NCBI RefSeq assembly: GCF_039954625.1
Contig: NZ_CP157199.1
Coordinates: 868,001-932,000 of the forward strand
From: Pontimicrobium sp. SW4
GTDB lineage: Bacteria; Bacteroidota; Bacteroidia; Flavobacteriales; Flavobacteriaceae
Direction: 5' to 3'
Length of the DNA stretch: 64,000 nucleotides
Made by a program: the position numbers and the translations under genes. Positions 33,546 through 42,863 of the stretch are shown piece by piece (position 1 is the first letter of the stretch; every line of letters starts with the position of its first letter). The notes beneath the pieces were generated by a model. It made no database searches. It was not told the origin of the DNA and was given only the letters and a program-made list of their open reading frames with translations.

Positions 33546-34673
33546 TTATTTCTTCGAAATTATTTTAACAATACCAACATTTTCTACTCCAACATAAATA
33601 TAGCCATCTGGACCTTGTTCTATGCTTCTTACACGTCCTAAACCTTCAATAAGCTTCTTTTCTTTAACAATTTTATTACCATCTAAAATACACAAGTCTA
33701 AATATTGAAACTTGAGCGACCCAACCAATAAGTTTCCTTTAAATTCTGGATAAATATTGCTTGTAACAAATGCCATTCCACTCGGTGCAATAGATGGTGT
33801 CCATTGGTGTATAGGTTGTTCCATTTCTGCTTTTTCGGTAATTTCGGTAAATTTTGTACCGCTGTAATTAATACCATAGCTTATTACTGGCCAACCATAA
33901 TTATTACCTGGAGCGATAATGTTTATTTCATCGCCTCCTCTAGGTCCATGTTCATGTGCCCAAAGTTTTCCAGTTTCTGGATGCTTTACCATACCTTGAG
34001 GATTTCTGTGTCCATAAGAATAAATGGCTTTTTTTGCATTCCTATCTTTAACAAATGGATTATCGACAGGAATACGACCATCATCATGTAGCCTGTAAAT
34101 TTTGCCGCCATCTCTTTCTATGTTTTGTGGGTTAATATCTCTATTACCACGATCTCCAATTGAGAAATATAAATATCCATCATTATCAAAAGCTAATCTT
34201 GACCCAAAATGTTGCCCACGTCTACTATCTGGTTGCGCTTTATACAGCACTTTCTTATCAATTAAGGTATTATTTTCTAATTTACACCTCATAATTGTTG
34301 TATTTGCACCGTTTCCATCATTAGAAGATGCATAAGACAAATAAATCCAGCCATTATCTTTATAATTTGGGTGCAATTCTATATCCATTAAACCTCCTTG
34401 ACCCTGTACTTTAATTTCTGGTAAACCACTAACAGATGTTTTTTTATTGCTTTTAAAATGAATTAATTCACCACTTTTTTCGGTAATTAACATGGAACCG
34501 TCTGGAAGAAAAATAAATCCCCATGGAATATTTATGTTTGGTACAACTACTTCATGTGAATAGTCTGCTATTACCGAACTATTTATAGATATAGCATCAT
34601 TTGTTTTATTTTCTTTGCAAGAAAAAAGACTAATTATTAGTAGTAGAGAGAAAGATAAATTATATGGTTTCAT
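33546..34673 (-). CDS. PQQ-type sugar dehydrogenase lipoprotein (GDH-B/YliI family)
   Basis: A 375-residue lipoprotein (leader [19 protein letters not shown]). A six-bladed propeller is shown by PWGFIFLPDGSMLITEKSG, GQGGLMDIELHPNY, GQHFGSRLAFDNDGYLYFSIGDRG, GHRNPQGM, WAHEHGPRGGDE and YGWPVISYG. The HGPRGGDE and GHRNPQG segments carry the catalytic His and PQQ-contact residues of soluble aldose dehydrogenases. It oxidises sugars in the periplasm if PQQ is supplied. The ATG at 34673 is used; the longer frame is the antisense of tRNA-Pro. Confidence 0.92.
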   Translation of the reverse strand: MKPYNLSFSLLLIISLFSCKENKTNDAISINSSVIADYSHEVVVPNINIPWGFIFLPDGSMLITEKSGELIHFKSNKKTSVSGLPEIKVQGQGGLMDIELHPNYKDNGWIYLSYASSNDGNGANTTIMRCKLENNTLIDKKVLYKAQPDSRRGQHFGSRLAFDNDGYLYFSIGDRGNRDINPQNIERDGGKIYRLHDDGRIPVDNPFVKDRNAKKAIYSYGHRNPQGMVKHPETGKLWAHEHGPRGGDEINIIAPGNNYGWPVISYGINYSGTKFTEITEKAEMEQPIHQWTPSIAPSGMAFVTSNIYPEFKGNLLVGSLKFQYLDLCILDGNKIVKEKKLIEGLGRVRSIEQGPDGYIYVGVENVGIVKIISKK

Positions 34674-34714
34674 GGTATTATTATTTTGACTTGAAAATAC
34701 AAATAAAAAATTAT

Positions 34715-34742
34715 TTGTTCTTAAAAGAAAACTATATATTTG
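34715..34742 (+). promoter_or_regulatory. promoter of tRNA-Pro
   Basis: TTG at 34715-34717 and TATATTTG at 34735-34742, with 17 bases between, match the Bacteroidota -33/-7 pair. The tRNA begins 24 bases later. Confidence 0.65.
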
Positions 34743-34765
34743 CACCTCTAATTTTAATAACCTTT

Positions 34766-34840
34766 CGGGGTGTAGCGTAGCCCGGTTATCGCGCCACGTT
34801 TGGGACGTGGAGGCCGCAGGTTCGAATCCTGCCACCCCGA
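34766..34840 (+). tRNA. tRNA-Pro (TGG)
   Basis: 75 bases. Acceptor stem CGGGGTG pairs with CACCCCG. The anticodon stem CCACG/CGTGG closes the loop TTTGGGA, giving anticodon TGG. The T arm is GCAGG-TTCGAAT-CCTGC. CCA is not encoded. Antisense reading gives the false start MAGFEPAAS of the neighbouring gene. Confidence 0.97.
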
Positions 34841-34910
34841 CGAACCTAGTAACAACTAGAATTAAAACACTGTTGATCGTATGATTTTCAGTGTTTTTTG
34901 GTTTAATGAA

Positions 34911-35146
34911 ACAATCATCAGTAGAAAAGAAAATTGTTGGGGGAATGCAGCAGCAGGATCATTTTTTAAATCTTTAAATGTAGAATGGGTATACACCTTT
35001 AAAAATCAAACGATATCCGAAGCAACGTTATCTTCATTTAAACGGGTAGAAATTTGGTACAATAAGAGAGAATGCACGCTACTTTAGGGATAAAATCTAT
35101 AGAAGAATTTGAAATAGAAATGAACAATCAAAAATTAATAGCATAA
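34911..35146 (+). pseudogene. IS3-family transposase (OrfB) C-terminal remnant
   Basis: The frame reads SRKENCWGNAAAGSFFKSLN, then EWVYTFKNQTISEA and VEIWYNKRE, the end of the integrase domain of IS3 transposases, including the catalytic E region (AESFF becomes AGSFF). After NKRE a one-base shift restores MHATLGIKSIEEFE and the natural C-terminus. Nothing of the N-terminal domain, OrfA or terminal repeats is seen. It is dead and sits right after tRNA-Pro. Confidence 0.85.
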
Positions 35147-35219
35147 ACTCTCTTCTTTTTTCTAGTTTTTTCATTCAAGTTCATATATTAGTACACATTA
35201 TTTAGTTGAAATTGAATAA

Positions 35220-36326
35220 ATGACATTTTATAGTATTATTGCGTTAATGGCCCTTGGACAATTACTGATTCTATCGGTAAATTCAATAAAACACCTTAAA
35301 CAAAAAATCATCTCAAGATTTTTTCTGTTACTACTTCTTTGTTTAGGTTTTATTATAATACATGAATTGATTATTCATACTAGATATATTCTAAAAGCAC
35401 CTCATTTTACCTTTACTGGAGAAGCATTAACGTTGGCTATTTGGCCTCTTCTTTATCTTATTTCTAAAAAAATCCTTAACGAAAAAGTAAACACATATGA
35501 CGTACTGCATTTTCTTCCATTTATGCTATACACAATTTACAGATTTAACGATTACAGCATGTCTGGGAATGACAAATACAATTTACTCATAGACTTTTAT
35601 GCACAACTGGATTCAGGAGCACTATCAATTAGAGATTTTAAATTGAATTTTTTTTTCAATGATTTTGTTCTATACAGATTGCAGCCACTAATTTATATTA
35701 TCATCTTATTGCGAAAAATTGGAAATTATTTGTCTACTTCAGAAGGTCAAGAAAATGGTCTCAGTAAAAAATGGTTAAGAATATTAATTTATGGTTTTCT
35801 TATACTTTGGGTTATTAAATACCTGCTATTTTTATTAGGGTATTTTGTTATTCCTATTTCTATTAAAAATCCTGTTCCCATTTTATTTATAGCTGGTGAA
35901 GTGTTTTTAATATCACAATTAGCTTTAACAAACACAGAAGGAATACCAAAAGCTTATGTAAAAAAGAAAAAAGACTCTAAAGAATTATATAAAATTGCTA
36001 AAGAAGCTAAAGATTACATTATTAGCCAAAAAGTCTTTTTGGATCCTGATTTAAATCTTCAATCACTTTCCAAATCTATTAATACAAATTCCAACTATCT
36101 ATCAAAAGCAATTCATCTTTCTTACAAAATAAACTTTAGTGATTTTATCAATCAATTTAGAATTGAATATGCAAAACAACTTATACAAAATAAGAAATAT
36201 GAAATGTATACTCTAGAAGCGATTGCTAAAGAAAGTGGATTTAAATCTATATCAACCTTTAATAGATCTTTTCAAAAAGTTGAAAAAATGACTCCATCTA
36301 ACTATAAACAATTGTTCAATTCATGA
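35220..36326 (+). CDS. membrane-anchored AraC-family regulator
   Basis: A 368-residue protein. Residues 1-240 contain about seven hydrophobic segments, an integral membrane sensor unit. Residues 260-368 are an AraC DNA-binding domain (LNLQSLSKSINTNSNYLSKAIH; LEAIAKESGFKSISTFNRSFQKVEKMTPSNYKQL). This architecture is common in Bacteroidota and probably senses an envelope or small-molecule signal. It is followed by four exported propeller genes in the same direction and may control them. Confidence 0.85.
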   Translation: MTFYSIIALMALGQLLILSVNSIKHLKQKIISRFFLLLLLCLGFIIIHELIIHTRYILKAPHFTFTGEALTLAIWPLLYLISKKILNEKVNTYDVLHFLPFMLYTIYRFNDYSMSGNDKYNLLIDFYAQLDSGALSIRDFKLNFFFNDFVLYRLQPLIYIIILLRKIGNYLSTSEGQENGLSKKWLRILIYGFLILWVIKYLLFLLGYFVIPISIKNPVPILFIAGEVFLISQLALTNTEGIPKAYVKKKKDSKELYKIAKEAKDYIISQKVFLDPDLNLQSLSKSINTNSNYLSKAIHLSYKINFSDFINQFRIEYAKQLIQNKKYEMYTLEAIAKESGFKSISTFNRSFQKVEKMTPSNYKQLFNS

Positions 36327-36404
36327 AATGAATGATTGTTTATAAATTTCTTAACTTTTTCATAGGGCATTATGATTTAGGTTTGTCTTAACAAATTTTA
36401 AATC

Positions 36405-37265
36405 ATGAAAAAAATACATTTTACAACATTCTTAGTATTAAGTACAACCCTTGTATTTGCCCAAAAAGATTTCTCGCCAAGGTTTTCAAATAAGGGAGAT
36501 AAGATAGCATTCTATTCGTATAGAAATAATGGTGAGCCAGAGATTTTTGTGATCAATGCCGATGGAAAAAATCTAAAGCAGATTACTCCTTCTGATGGTA
36601 AATGGGCTATAGAACCCAGATGGTCTCCAGACGATGAATCAATAGGTTTTTCTATGGGAGAGAATATGGGGAGTTTAAAAGTTAATACGTTCAACATTAA
36701 GAATAAAGAAACAATGATGCTTCCTTTAAAGAAAGAAATGACAGGAACTCAGTTTATAAGTAGTTGGACCCAACAAGGATTGGAATTTGCCTTAAAAGAT
36801 AAAGACGGATTAAAATATTACAATTATAATTTTGCTCATAACAATACAGCACCCATAAAAATTCAAGGTTTTGAAAAGTACTCATTGGTAACAAGTAATA
36901 ACAACGACTATCGCATACTTTCAGTTGAGGATGAGTCTAAAAAAGGGGCATGGTTATTGGGTATGGATGGCACCACAAAAAAACTTACTAATTTGGTGGC
37001 AAGAAACATTGTTTTTTCTAAGAAAAATAAGATGATATTTTTTGAGGCGACTCAGAATGGAAATATTGATATTTATTCTGTAAGATTAAGTGGGAAAAAC
37101 CTGAAAAGGATAACCACCCATGAAAGTAGCGACTACATGCCAAGTATTGATCCAACAGGAAAATTTTTAGTATTTTCTTCTGGAAGATCGGAGAAATCTT
37201 TTTTTCTCTATAAAAAGAATTTAAAAACAGGACAAATAACTCAAATAACAGGAAATGAAAAATAA
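36405..37265 (+). CDS. exported PD40/TolB-like beta-propeller protein 1
   Basis: A 286-residue protein with signal peptide MKKIHFTTFLVLSTTLVFAQ. Repeats such as SPRFSNKGDKIAFYSYRNNGEPEIFVIN, EPRWSPDDESIGF and MPSIDPTGKFLVFSSG are PD40 blades, giving a six-bladed TolB-type propeller. No enzymatic residue is seen, so a binding role is likely. Its end overlaps the next propeller gene by 11 bases. It is the first of four related genes following the AraC regulator. Confidence 0.82.
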   Translation: MKKIHFTTFLVLSTTLVFAQKDFSPRFSNKGDKIAFYSYRNNGEPEIFVINADGKNLKQITPSDGKWAIEPRWSPDDESIGFSMGENMGSLKVNTFNIKNKETMMLPLKKEMTGTQFISSWTQQGLEFALKDKDGLKYYNYNFAHNNTAPIKIQGFEKYSLVTSNNNDYRILSVEDESKKGAWLLGMDGTTKKLTNLVARNIVFSKKNKMIFFEATQNGNIDIYSVRLSGKNLKRITTHESSDYMPSIDPTGKFLVFSSGRSEKSFFLYKKNLKTGQITQITGNEK

Positions 37266-38118
37266 AACGATTTTGTTTTTGCTTTATACTTTCTGTTCAA
37301 TTTCTTCTTTTTCACAGAGTTACGAAATGCTCATTACCAAGCAACAAAACAATAATGATAATATTTATCTTATCAATGAAGAAGGCCTGTCTAAAATCAT
37401 AACAAAACACAAAAGAAAAGATAGCAGTCCAGTTATGTCTCCAAATGGAGAGTATATTGTATTTACCTCAGAAAGGGTTGGATGGTGGAAAATTTGGTTA
37501 TTAAATCTTAAAACAAATACTTATAAACAGCTGACTGACTCTAAAAATGCTGAATATTTCCCTTCATGGTCTCCAAATAGTAAAGAGATACTTTTTATTT
37601 CCTCTAGAAACGGCAGTTCTCAAATATTTAAAATGGATGCGAATGGAAAAAGTCAGCAAAATTTAACAGATGATAATAAAGCATACGCAACTCCGTCTTG
37701 GGGCAAGGATAACAAAATCTACTACTCCATAAAAATGAATGGCGCATATCAAATAGCGAGAATGAATCCTGATGGTACAAAAAAGGAAGTTCTTACCAAC
37801 AGCAATGGCAACAAATTAATGCCTCAGCTGTCTAATGACAAAACACAATTGCTCTATTATGGTGATGCTTCTGGAAATCTGGAAATTTATGTATTGAACT
37901 TAAAGCAAAACAAAACCACCCAATTAACGAATCATCCTTTAATGGATATGAGAGCTCGATGGTCTTATGATGATAAAAAAATCATATTTGAACGCGGTAA
38001 TAAAGGAAGTAACCATCATATATATATTATGGATAGCAATGGAAGCAATGTAAAAAAGTTAACCAATAATGGGTATAATTATGCAGCTTCATTTACTACA
38101 ACATCTCTAAAAATGTAA
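37255..38118 (+). CDS. exported PD40/TolB-like beta-propeller protein 2
   Basis: A 287-residue paralogue with leader MKNKTILFLLYTFCSISSFSQ. PD40 repeats are regular: SSPVMSPNGEYIVFTSERVGWW, FPSWSPNSKEILFISSRNGSSQIF, MPQLSNDKTQLLYYGDASGN and MRARWSYDDKKIIFERGNKG. It starts inside the end of protein 1 and so is coupled to it. Likely periplasmic or surface binding protein; function unknown. Confidence 0.83.
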   Translation: MKNKTILFLLYTFCSISSFSQSYEMLITKQQNNNDNIYLINEEGLSKIITKHKRKDSSPVMSPNGEYIVFTSERVGWWKIWLLNLKTNTYKQLTDSKNAEYFPSWSPNSKEILFISSRNGSSQIFKMDANGKSQQNLTDDNKAYATPSWGKDNKIYYSIKMNGAYQIARMNPDGTKKEVLTNSNGNKLMPQLSNDKTQLLYYGDASGNLEIYVLNLKQNKTTQLTNHPLMDMRARWSYDDKKIIFERGNKGSNHHIYIMDSNGSNVKKLTNNGYNYAASFTTTSLKM

Positions 38119-38222
38119 TAAAGGTTTTGGGATTAAACCTATTGGAGAATTTTATCTTATAAATGGAATTGAATATGGAAAATGTTAAAATAATACTATT
38201 ACCTACAAAATATAATCGTAAT

Positions 38223-38252
38223 TCGGAGGACGAGGCCAGATTCGAACCTACC
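38223..38252 (-). other. tRNA 3'-end-like fragment
   Basis: The minus strand contains GGTTCGAATCTGGCC followed by TCGTCCTCCGA, resembling the T loop and 3' half of a tRNA, but the T stem does not pair and no 5' half is found in the 195-base gap around it. It could be an old integration scar or chance. Confidence 0.25.
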
Positions 38253-38313
38253 TAAACACATTAGGATTTGTAATTAATTTAAAAATGAACACTACTATAA
38301 CATGTAAAATAAA

Positions 38314-39267
38314 ATGAAAAGAATTCAAAACATTATACCAGTCTACTTAATCACTCTTATGGCTCTATCAGGTTGTCAAAAAAAACATAAAAAAAGCTCA
38401 GCACAAGAAGTTAAAATGAACCAGGATTCATTAGTTTACGATACTGGTCCAAGATGGTCCAAAGTAAGTAATAGAATTTTGTTCTACACCTACAGACATG
38501 ATTCAGAAGGTGCCGAACTTTACACTATTTATCCTGATAAAACTGGTTTAACCAGAATAACAAATACATATCATAACGAATGGTGGAGTGATTTTTCTCC
38601 TAAAGACAGTACAATTTTCATTAGCTCAGACTATGGAAAATCAAAACGATTTGGTGGATCTGAAATTTTTGCTTTAGACAAAAATGATTCCTTGATTAGA
38701 ATTACTTATGATTCAGATTCAACTTCATTTAATATAAGCCCACGGGTTTCAAGAGATGGTAAACAGTTATTATACTGCTCCAATTGTCTGGGTAATGATG
38801 TAAACAGTGAAGTGATTTTAATACAAGTAGATGGAACAAACCCAGTAAATCTTACAAATCATCCATCAAAAGATAGATATGGAAGTTGGTCACCAGATGG
38901 TAAAAAAGTTTTATTTGAAAGTAATCGAACTGGTAATTTTGAATTATTTGTGCTGGATTTAGAAACTACAGAATTGATACAATTAACAGACAATAAACAT
39001 TTAGATATTCATGGAGATTGGTCTATAAATAATGAGATAGTGTTCATATCAAATAGGGATGGTGACTATGAATTGTTCACGATGAAATTCGATGGATCTA
39101 ATCAACGACAGATTACATTCAATAACAATAAAGACGTATTACCAAGTTGGTCTCCCGACGGAACTCAAATTGCATTTTCCTCCTACCGATATGGCAAGAA
39201 AGATAAAGGAGATATATTCCTAATAGACCGTGATGGTAGAAATGAAATAAAAATTACAGAAAAATAG
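38314..39267 (+). CDS. PD40/TolB-like beta-propeller lipoprotein 3
   Basis: A 317-residue lipoprotein; the lipobox ALSGC is at about residues 17-21. Repeats include TGPRWSKVSNRILFYTYRHDSEGAELYTI, SPRVSRDGKQLLYCSN, YGSWSPDGKKVLFESNRTGNFELFVLD and LPSWSPDGTQIAFSSYRYG, a full six-bladed propeller. It is the only lipid-anchored member of the four, so it could tether partners at a membrane. A 195-base gap with a possible tRNA fragment separates it from protein 2. Confidence 0.84.
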   Translation: MKRIQNIIPVYLITLMALSGCQKKHKKSSAQEVKMNQDSLVYDTGPRWSKVSNRILFYTYRHDSEGAELYTIYPDKTGLTRITNTYHNEWWSDFSPKDSTIFISSDYGKSKRFGGSEIFALDKNDSLIRITYDSDSTSFNISPRVSRDGKQLLYCSNCLGNDVNSEVILIQVDGTNPVNLTNHPSKDRYGSWSPDGKKVLFESNRTGNFELFVLDLETTELIQLTDNKHLDIHGDWSINNEIVFISNRDGDYELFTMKFDGSNQRQITFNNNKDVLPSWSPDGTQIAFSSYRYGKKDKGDIFLIDRDGRNEIKITEK

Positions 39268-39429
39268 CCCTAACCATAAAGTGTTTGGTAACAGACATTA
39301 TCATCTGTAAATTAACTAAGCTGGTTGTATAGCTAGCGTCATAAGATACTTTTATTAAAGTTTAAAAAGTCTAGCTTACGAATAGGTTGTTCGAGTTAGC
39401 AAACATTATAAAAACTAAATCAATTAAAA

Positions 39430-40326
39430 ATGAAAATATTATCTATATTATTACTGCTGTTCTTTTTTAGTTCAAATTCACGCTTTGACAACGTCAATAA
39501 CATCAATGACAATGATATTTATTACACCTCAGAATCAAATTCTAAAGGTAGAGATATTTATAAAATGAGCGCCGATGGGAGTAATAAACAAAAACTTACT
39601 AAGAAAATAGGAAACGGGCATTATCCTCATAATATAAATCCGCAGATTTCGCCTGATGGTTCAAGAATTGTATTTCAAAGTGATCCTGATGGTCATGATA
39701 AATATACAATATGGACAATGAATACTGATGGTTCCAATCTAAAGAAAATTACTACAAAAGAAGGAATGTACCCAAATTGGAGTCCAAATGGTAAAAAAAT
39801 AATATTTAGTGGACGAAGACATGGAGTTTGGGAAATTATACTTATTCCTAGTGAAGGAGGAATTGAAGAGTTACTTTCTGATAATAAAAACGAATCAATA
39901 AAACCAAATTGGGGAGCTGTTTGCAGTTTTCATCCAGATGGTAAGTCTATAGTTTATTCATATATCCGAGAAAACGTGTTGTATAGTCTTCATCTCGAAT
40001 CAAAAACCAAAAAGAGATTAAGCCCTGAAGGAGAAAGCTTTACGCGTCCAATGTATTCTCCCGATGGTCTGAGCATAGCGGTTAACCGTAAAAAAGAAAA
40101 GGGCTATGATTTAATTATTATGTCGCCAAAAGGTAAAGAACTGGAAATTGTTGCTAAAAATATTATATCATACTCAAGTCCTTCTTGGTCGAAGTCTGGA
40201 AATGAATTATTATTTACTGGTAGCGTGAAAGGAAATCAAGAAATTTTCAAAATTAATTTGGGGACAAAAGAGGAGAAACAGTTGACCAATAATTTAGAAT
40301 TTGATGCAATGCCAACTTGGAATTGA
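39430..40326 (+). CDS. exported PD40/TolB-like beta-propeller protein 4
   Basis: A 298-residue protein with signal peptide MKILSILLLLFFFSSNS. Repeats include NPQISPDGSRIVFQSDPDGHDKYTIWTMNTDG, YPNWSPNGKKIIFSGRRHGVWEI, RPMYSPDGLSIAV and SPSWSKSGNELLFTGSVKGNQEIF. It ends exactly at a blade boundary (DAMPTWN). A 162-base gap precedes it; a decayed IS110 fragment follows. Confidence 0.83.
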   Translation: MKILSILLLLFFFSSNSRFDNVNNINDNDIYYTSESNSKGRDIYKMSADGSNKQKLTKKIGNGHYPHNINPQISPDGSRIVFQSDPDGHDKYTIWTMNTDGSNLKKITTKEGMYPNWSPNGKKIIFSGRRHGVWEIILIPSEGGIEELLSDNKNESIKPNWGAVCSFHPDGKSIVYSYIRENVLYSLHLESKTKKRLSPEGESFTRPMYSPDGLSIAVNRKKEKGYDLIIMSPKGKELEIVAKNIISYSSPSWSKSGNELLFTGSVKGNQEIFKINLGTKEEKQLTNNLEFDAMPTWN

Positions 40327-40376
40327 CTATGAATTTTGAGGGCTAAAAGATTTTTCTCAATAAAATACGTAATGAT

Positions 40377-40505
40377 ATGCCAATACTTTATATAAAAAAT
40401 ATAGGAATTGGTATCAGTAAAAAGACTCTAGATATTTGCATTCTTAAAAATGACTCCTCAGAATACTTTATATGTGTTAACAAACCAGAAAACATGCTAA
40501 GTTAA
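40377..40505 (+). pseudogene. IS110-family transposase N-terminal remnant
   Basis: A 42-codon frame reads IGIGISKKTLDICILKN, close to the first DEDD motif of IS110 transposases (IGIDVSKKTLDV), with the catalytic D of the IGID motif changed to G. It stops after NKPENMLS. No other part of the element is seen in the 273-base gap. Confidence 0.7.
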
Positions 40506-40600
40506 AGGGTTTAAACTATTGAAACATGTAACAAAATCATACAGTAAACCGGTTTATCATAATAACCAATTGTCAAACAAAATAATAAACACAAATTCTA

Positions 40601-41416
40601 ATGTCAAAATTTCATATTATAACTATTTATAGATTAGCAATATTTTATTTTCTTACTATAAACAACTATACTTTCGGGCAATCTTTAGTCACCATACCAA
40701 GTACGAACGAATTAACTCTAACTTCAAGTATAAATAAGATAGAATACAATCTACTCATTGCTTTACCATTTGATTATGAAAATTCCACAAAAGAATATCC
40801 TGTAATTTATTTACTTGATGCAAATGATGATTTTTCGTTACTTACAAGTATCTACAGACGATTACAATCTCCAAATGAGTTTAAAGAATATGTCATTGTA
40901 GGCATTAGCTATAAGCATTATCCAAAGTATCATCGAAGAGTAGATTATACTCCTTCAAAGGATGTAAAAGCAGAAAAATCAGGTGGTGCTCAAAAATTTG
41001 TCAATATTTTGTCAGACGAAGTTTTTCCAACAATTGAAAACAAATATCGCGTTAAAGAAAGCTCAAGAACACTTTTTGGACATTCATTAGGAGGCTTATT
41101 TTGCTCCTATTTACTCACTAATAATTCATCCTTATTTGACAATTATGTGGTATCGAGCCCTTCTGTATGGTGGGACAACTATTTTATTTTGAAAAATTTA
41201 AACTCATCATTTTCAAAAAAAGCAATTTTTCTATCCGTTGGATCGAATGAAACACCAATGATGCACGAATCCTACAACAAATTATCCAAATTTATAAACA
41301 ACAATTTATTGACATCATCAAAGAAGGCTATCACTTTGAATGGAGAAAGCCACGCTTCAGCAAAAATTAGAGCATATACCGATGGACTTCGTTGGCTATT
41401 CAAAAATAGTTTATAG
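40601..41416 (+). CDS. exported alpha/beta hydrolase, esterase D/IroE-like
   Basis: A 271-residue protein with signal peptide to about residue 27 (NYTFGQS). The nucleophile elbow GHSLGGLF lies near 162-169, a Val/Ile-rich strand PVIYLLDANDDF near 67 is the oxyanion region, and the His is in NGESHASAKI near 248. Family members hydrolyse esters, including siderophore and acyl esters. Its place after four propellers recalls the two domains of S9 peptidases, but it is a separate chain. Confidence 0.8.
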   Translation: MSKFHIITIYRLAIFYFLTINNYTFGQSLVTIPSTNELTLTSSINKIEYNLLIALPFDYENSTKEYPVIYLLDANDDFSLLTSIYRRLQSPNEFKEYVIVGISYKHYPKYHRRVDYTPSKDVKAEKSGGAQKFVNILSDEVFPTIENKYRVKESSRTLFGHSLGGLFCSYLLTNNSSLFDNYVVSSPSVWWDNYFILKNLNSSFSKKAIFLSVGSNETPMMHESYNKLSKFINNNLLTSSKKAITLNGESHASAKIRAYTDGLRWLFKNSL

Positions 41417-41648
41417 GTCTAATATAAATTGCTGAGAATCTCTTTATGACATCAATTTTAATAAAGCAGATAGCAATCACAAAAAAACTATATATAGTAA
41501 CGTGTATAGTTCATTGCTTCTGATATTCCGAAAGAAAACATCTTAAATCACGAAGCGGTTTTTTCAAGTCTAAGAGATGTTTTTAAACTTGCACCTTATA
41601 TCTAAAAAAATAAAATTTATTTTACGCCTTTTTATTATTTAAAAATAT

Positions 41649-42497
41649 TTACTGTTTTTTCTGTTCCTTTTTATGAAGTTTAGCTGTATCAGCAAATTTG
41701 CTTAGTGTAATTTTTGGGTTGTCGTAAATATAAATCTCACTACTCCCTGAAACATTTATAAATAATTCTTCGTTGACATTTACCGCAACATGGCTATTGT
41801 CTTCGGATAGGATTTCGCAATTTATTGAGACTAGCTCTTTTCCTTCGATATTAGAAGAATTGCCTGCTCTTATTTTTAGTTTGTCTAAATGACCACGAAC
41901 TTTAGCGTCAGACCTTTGATATAAGTCAATAAGCATCCCGTCTGCATTAATCAAAGCGTCTAATTTGCTATTATCACTAAGTTCAAACTTAGTTTCATTT
42001 GCTGTAACATTTAATTTTACTCTTGCTCTATCGCTGCTTTTTAGGTTAAAAGTTTGAGATTTAATATTTAAAAACGCTTTTGATGTCCCACTGCTTTTTA
42101 CAGAAACATCATCTAAATTTATTGATGTTAGTGAACTAATTTCTCCATCATCAATCGTTTCAATGTTTTTTAAAGATGTTGTGTAAATAACTTTTATACT
42201 AAGTTTTTTACTTGAAGTAATTTTTTTAGTTGTTTTAAAGCTTAAAACACTATCGGCTACATTAAACTGAATAATGTCATGGAGATTGTCATCAGCTTCA
42301 ATAAAAATTGAGGCACTTTCACCTTCAATAATATCTATGAAGAAATCTTCTCCAACCAAGATTTTGTTGAATGAATTTATTGGTGTTTCTTGAGTAGTTA
42401 CATTTTTATTCCCTTTTATCTTTTCTTTCTTTTGAGCAAAAACTGCTGTATTATAGAGTAATATTAAAGCTAGTATAAATCCTTTTCTAAGCATCAT
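41649..42497 (-). CDS. GIN (DUF2807) domain protein
   Basis: About 282 residues with a leader (MMLRKGFILALILLYNTAVFAQ). The body is a right-handed parallel beta-helix type GIN domain: VGEDFFIDIIEGESASIFIEADDNLHDIIQF, followed by repeated short strands with Ser/Ala/Lys. The first ATG pair near the leader is chosen over the upstream one. Probably a cell-surface or periplasmic structural protein. A second GIN protein lies at 45560-46288. Confidence 0.82.
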   Translation of the reverse strand: MMLRKGFILALILLYNTAVFAQKKEKIKGNKNVTTQETPINSFNKILVGEDFFIDIIEGESASIFIEADDNLHDIIQFNVADSVLSFKTTKKITSSKKLSIKVIYTTSLKNIETIDDGEISSLTSINLDDVSVKSSGTSKAFLNIKSQTFNLKSSDRARVKLNVTANETKFELSDNSKLDALINADGMLIDLYQRSDAKVRGHLDKLKIRAGNSSNIEGKELVSINCEILSEDNSHVAVNVNEELFINVSGSSEIYIYDNPKITLSKFADTAKLHKKEQKKQ

Positions 42498-42863
42498 AAT
42501 CAAATTTGTGTTTAACAAATATATACAAAAAACCATCCTTATCATGTTAAAAGCTATTTGAGATAGTTTGGTTTTAATTATTATAATCTGTCTTTATCAA
42601 AAAAAGCATGTAGTAAATGGTTTATTAGACTATTTAGAGTATGTATTTTTAGGTTTAATAATTATTTTATTGAATTTTAATTTATTACATCAATATTGAA
42701 TTGTTTGATTTGTGAAATATAACTACGATTTATTTAATTTTTAATGAAAATAATTCAATAAAAATGTTAAAAAATTAATTATTTGGTATTGGTTGATTAT
42801 ATGATAAAAGTCATCCTTTTTACTAGACTGTTTTAGGAACTTTAAAGTATAAAATCAAGCATC

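Noticed and set aside
34674..34835. N-terminal extension of the sugar dehydrogenase frame (MAGFEPAAS...)
   Set aside because: It is the antisense of tRNA-Pro, a well-known artefact; the true leader starts at 34673.
39268..39429. A further cassette palindrome between propellers 3 and 4
   Set aside because: TAGCTAG and TAGCTTAC resemble arms but do not pair well and no AAC...GTT frame fits.
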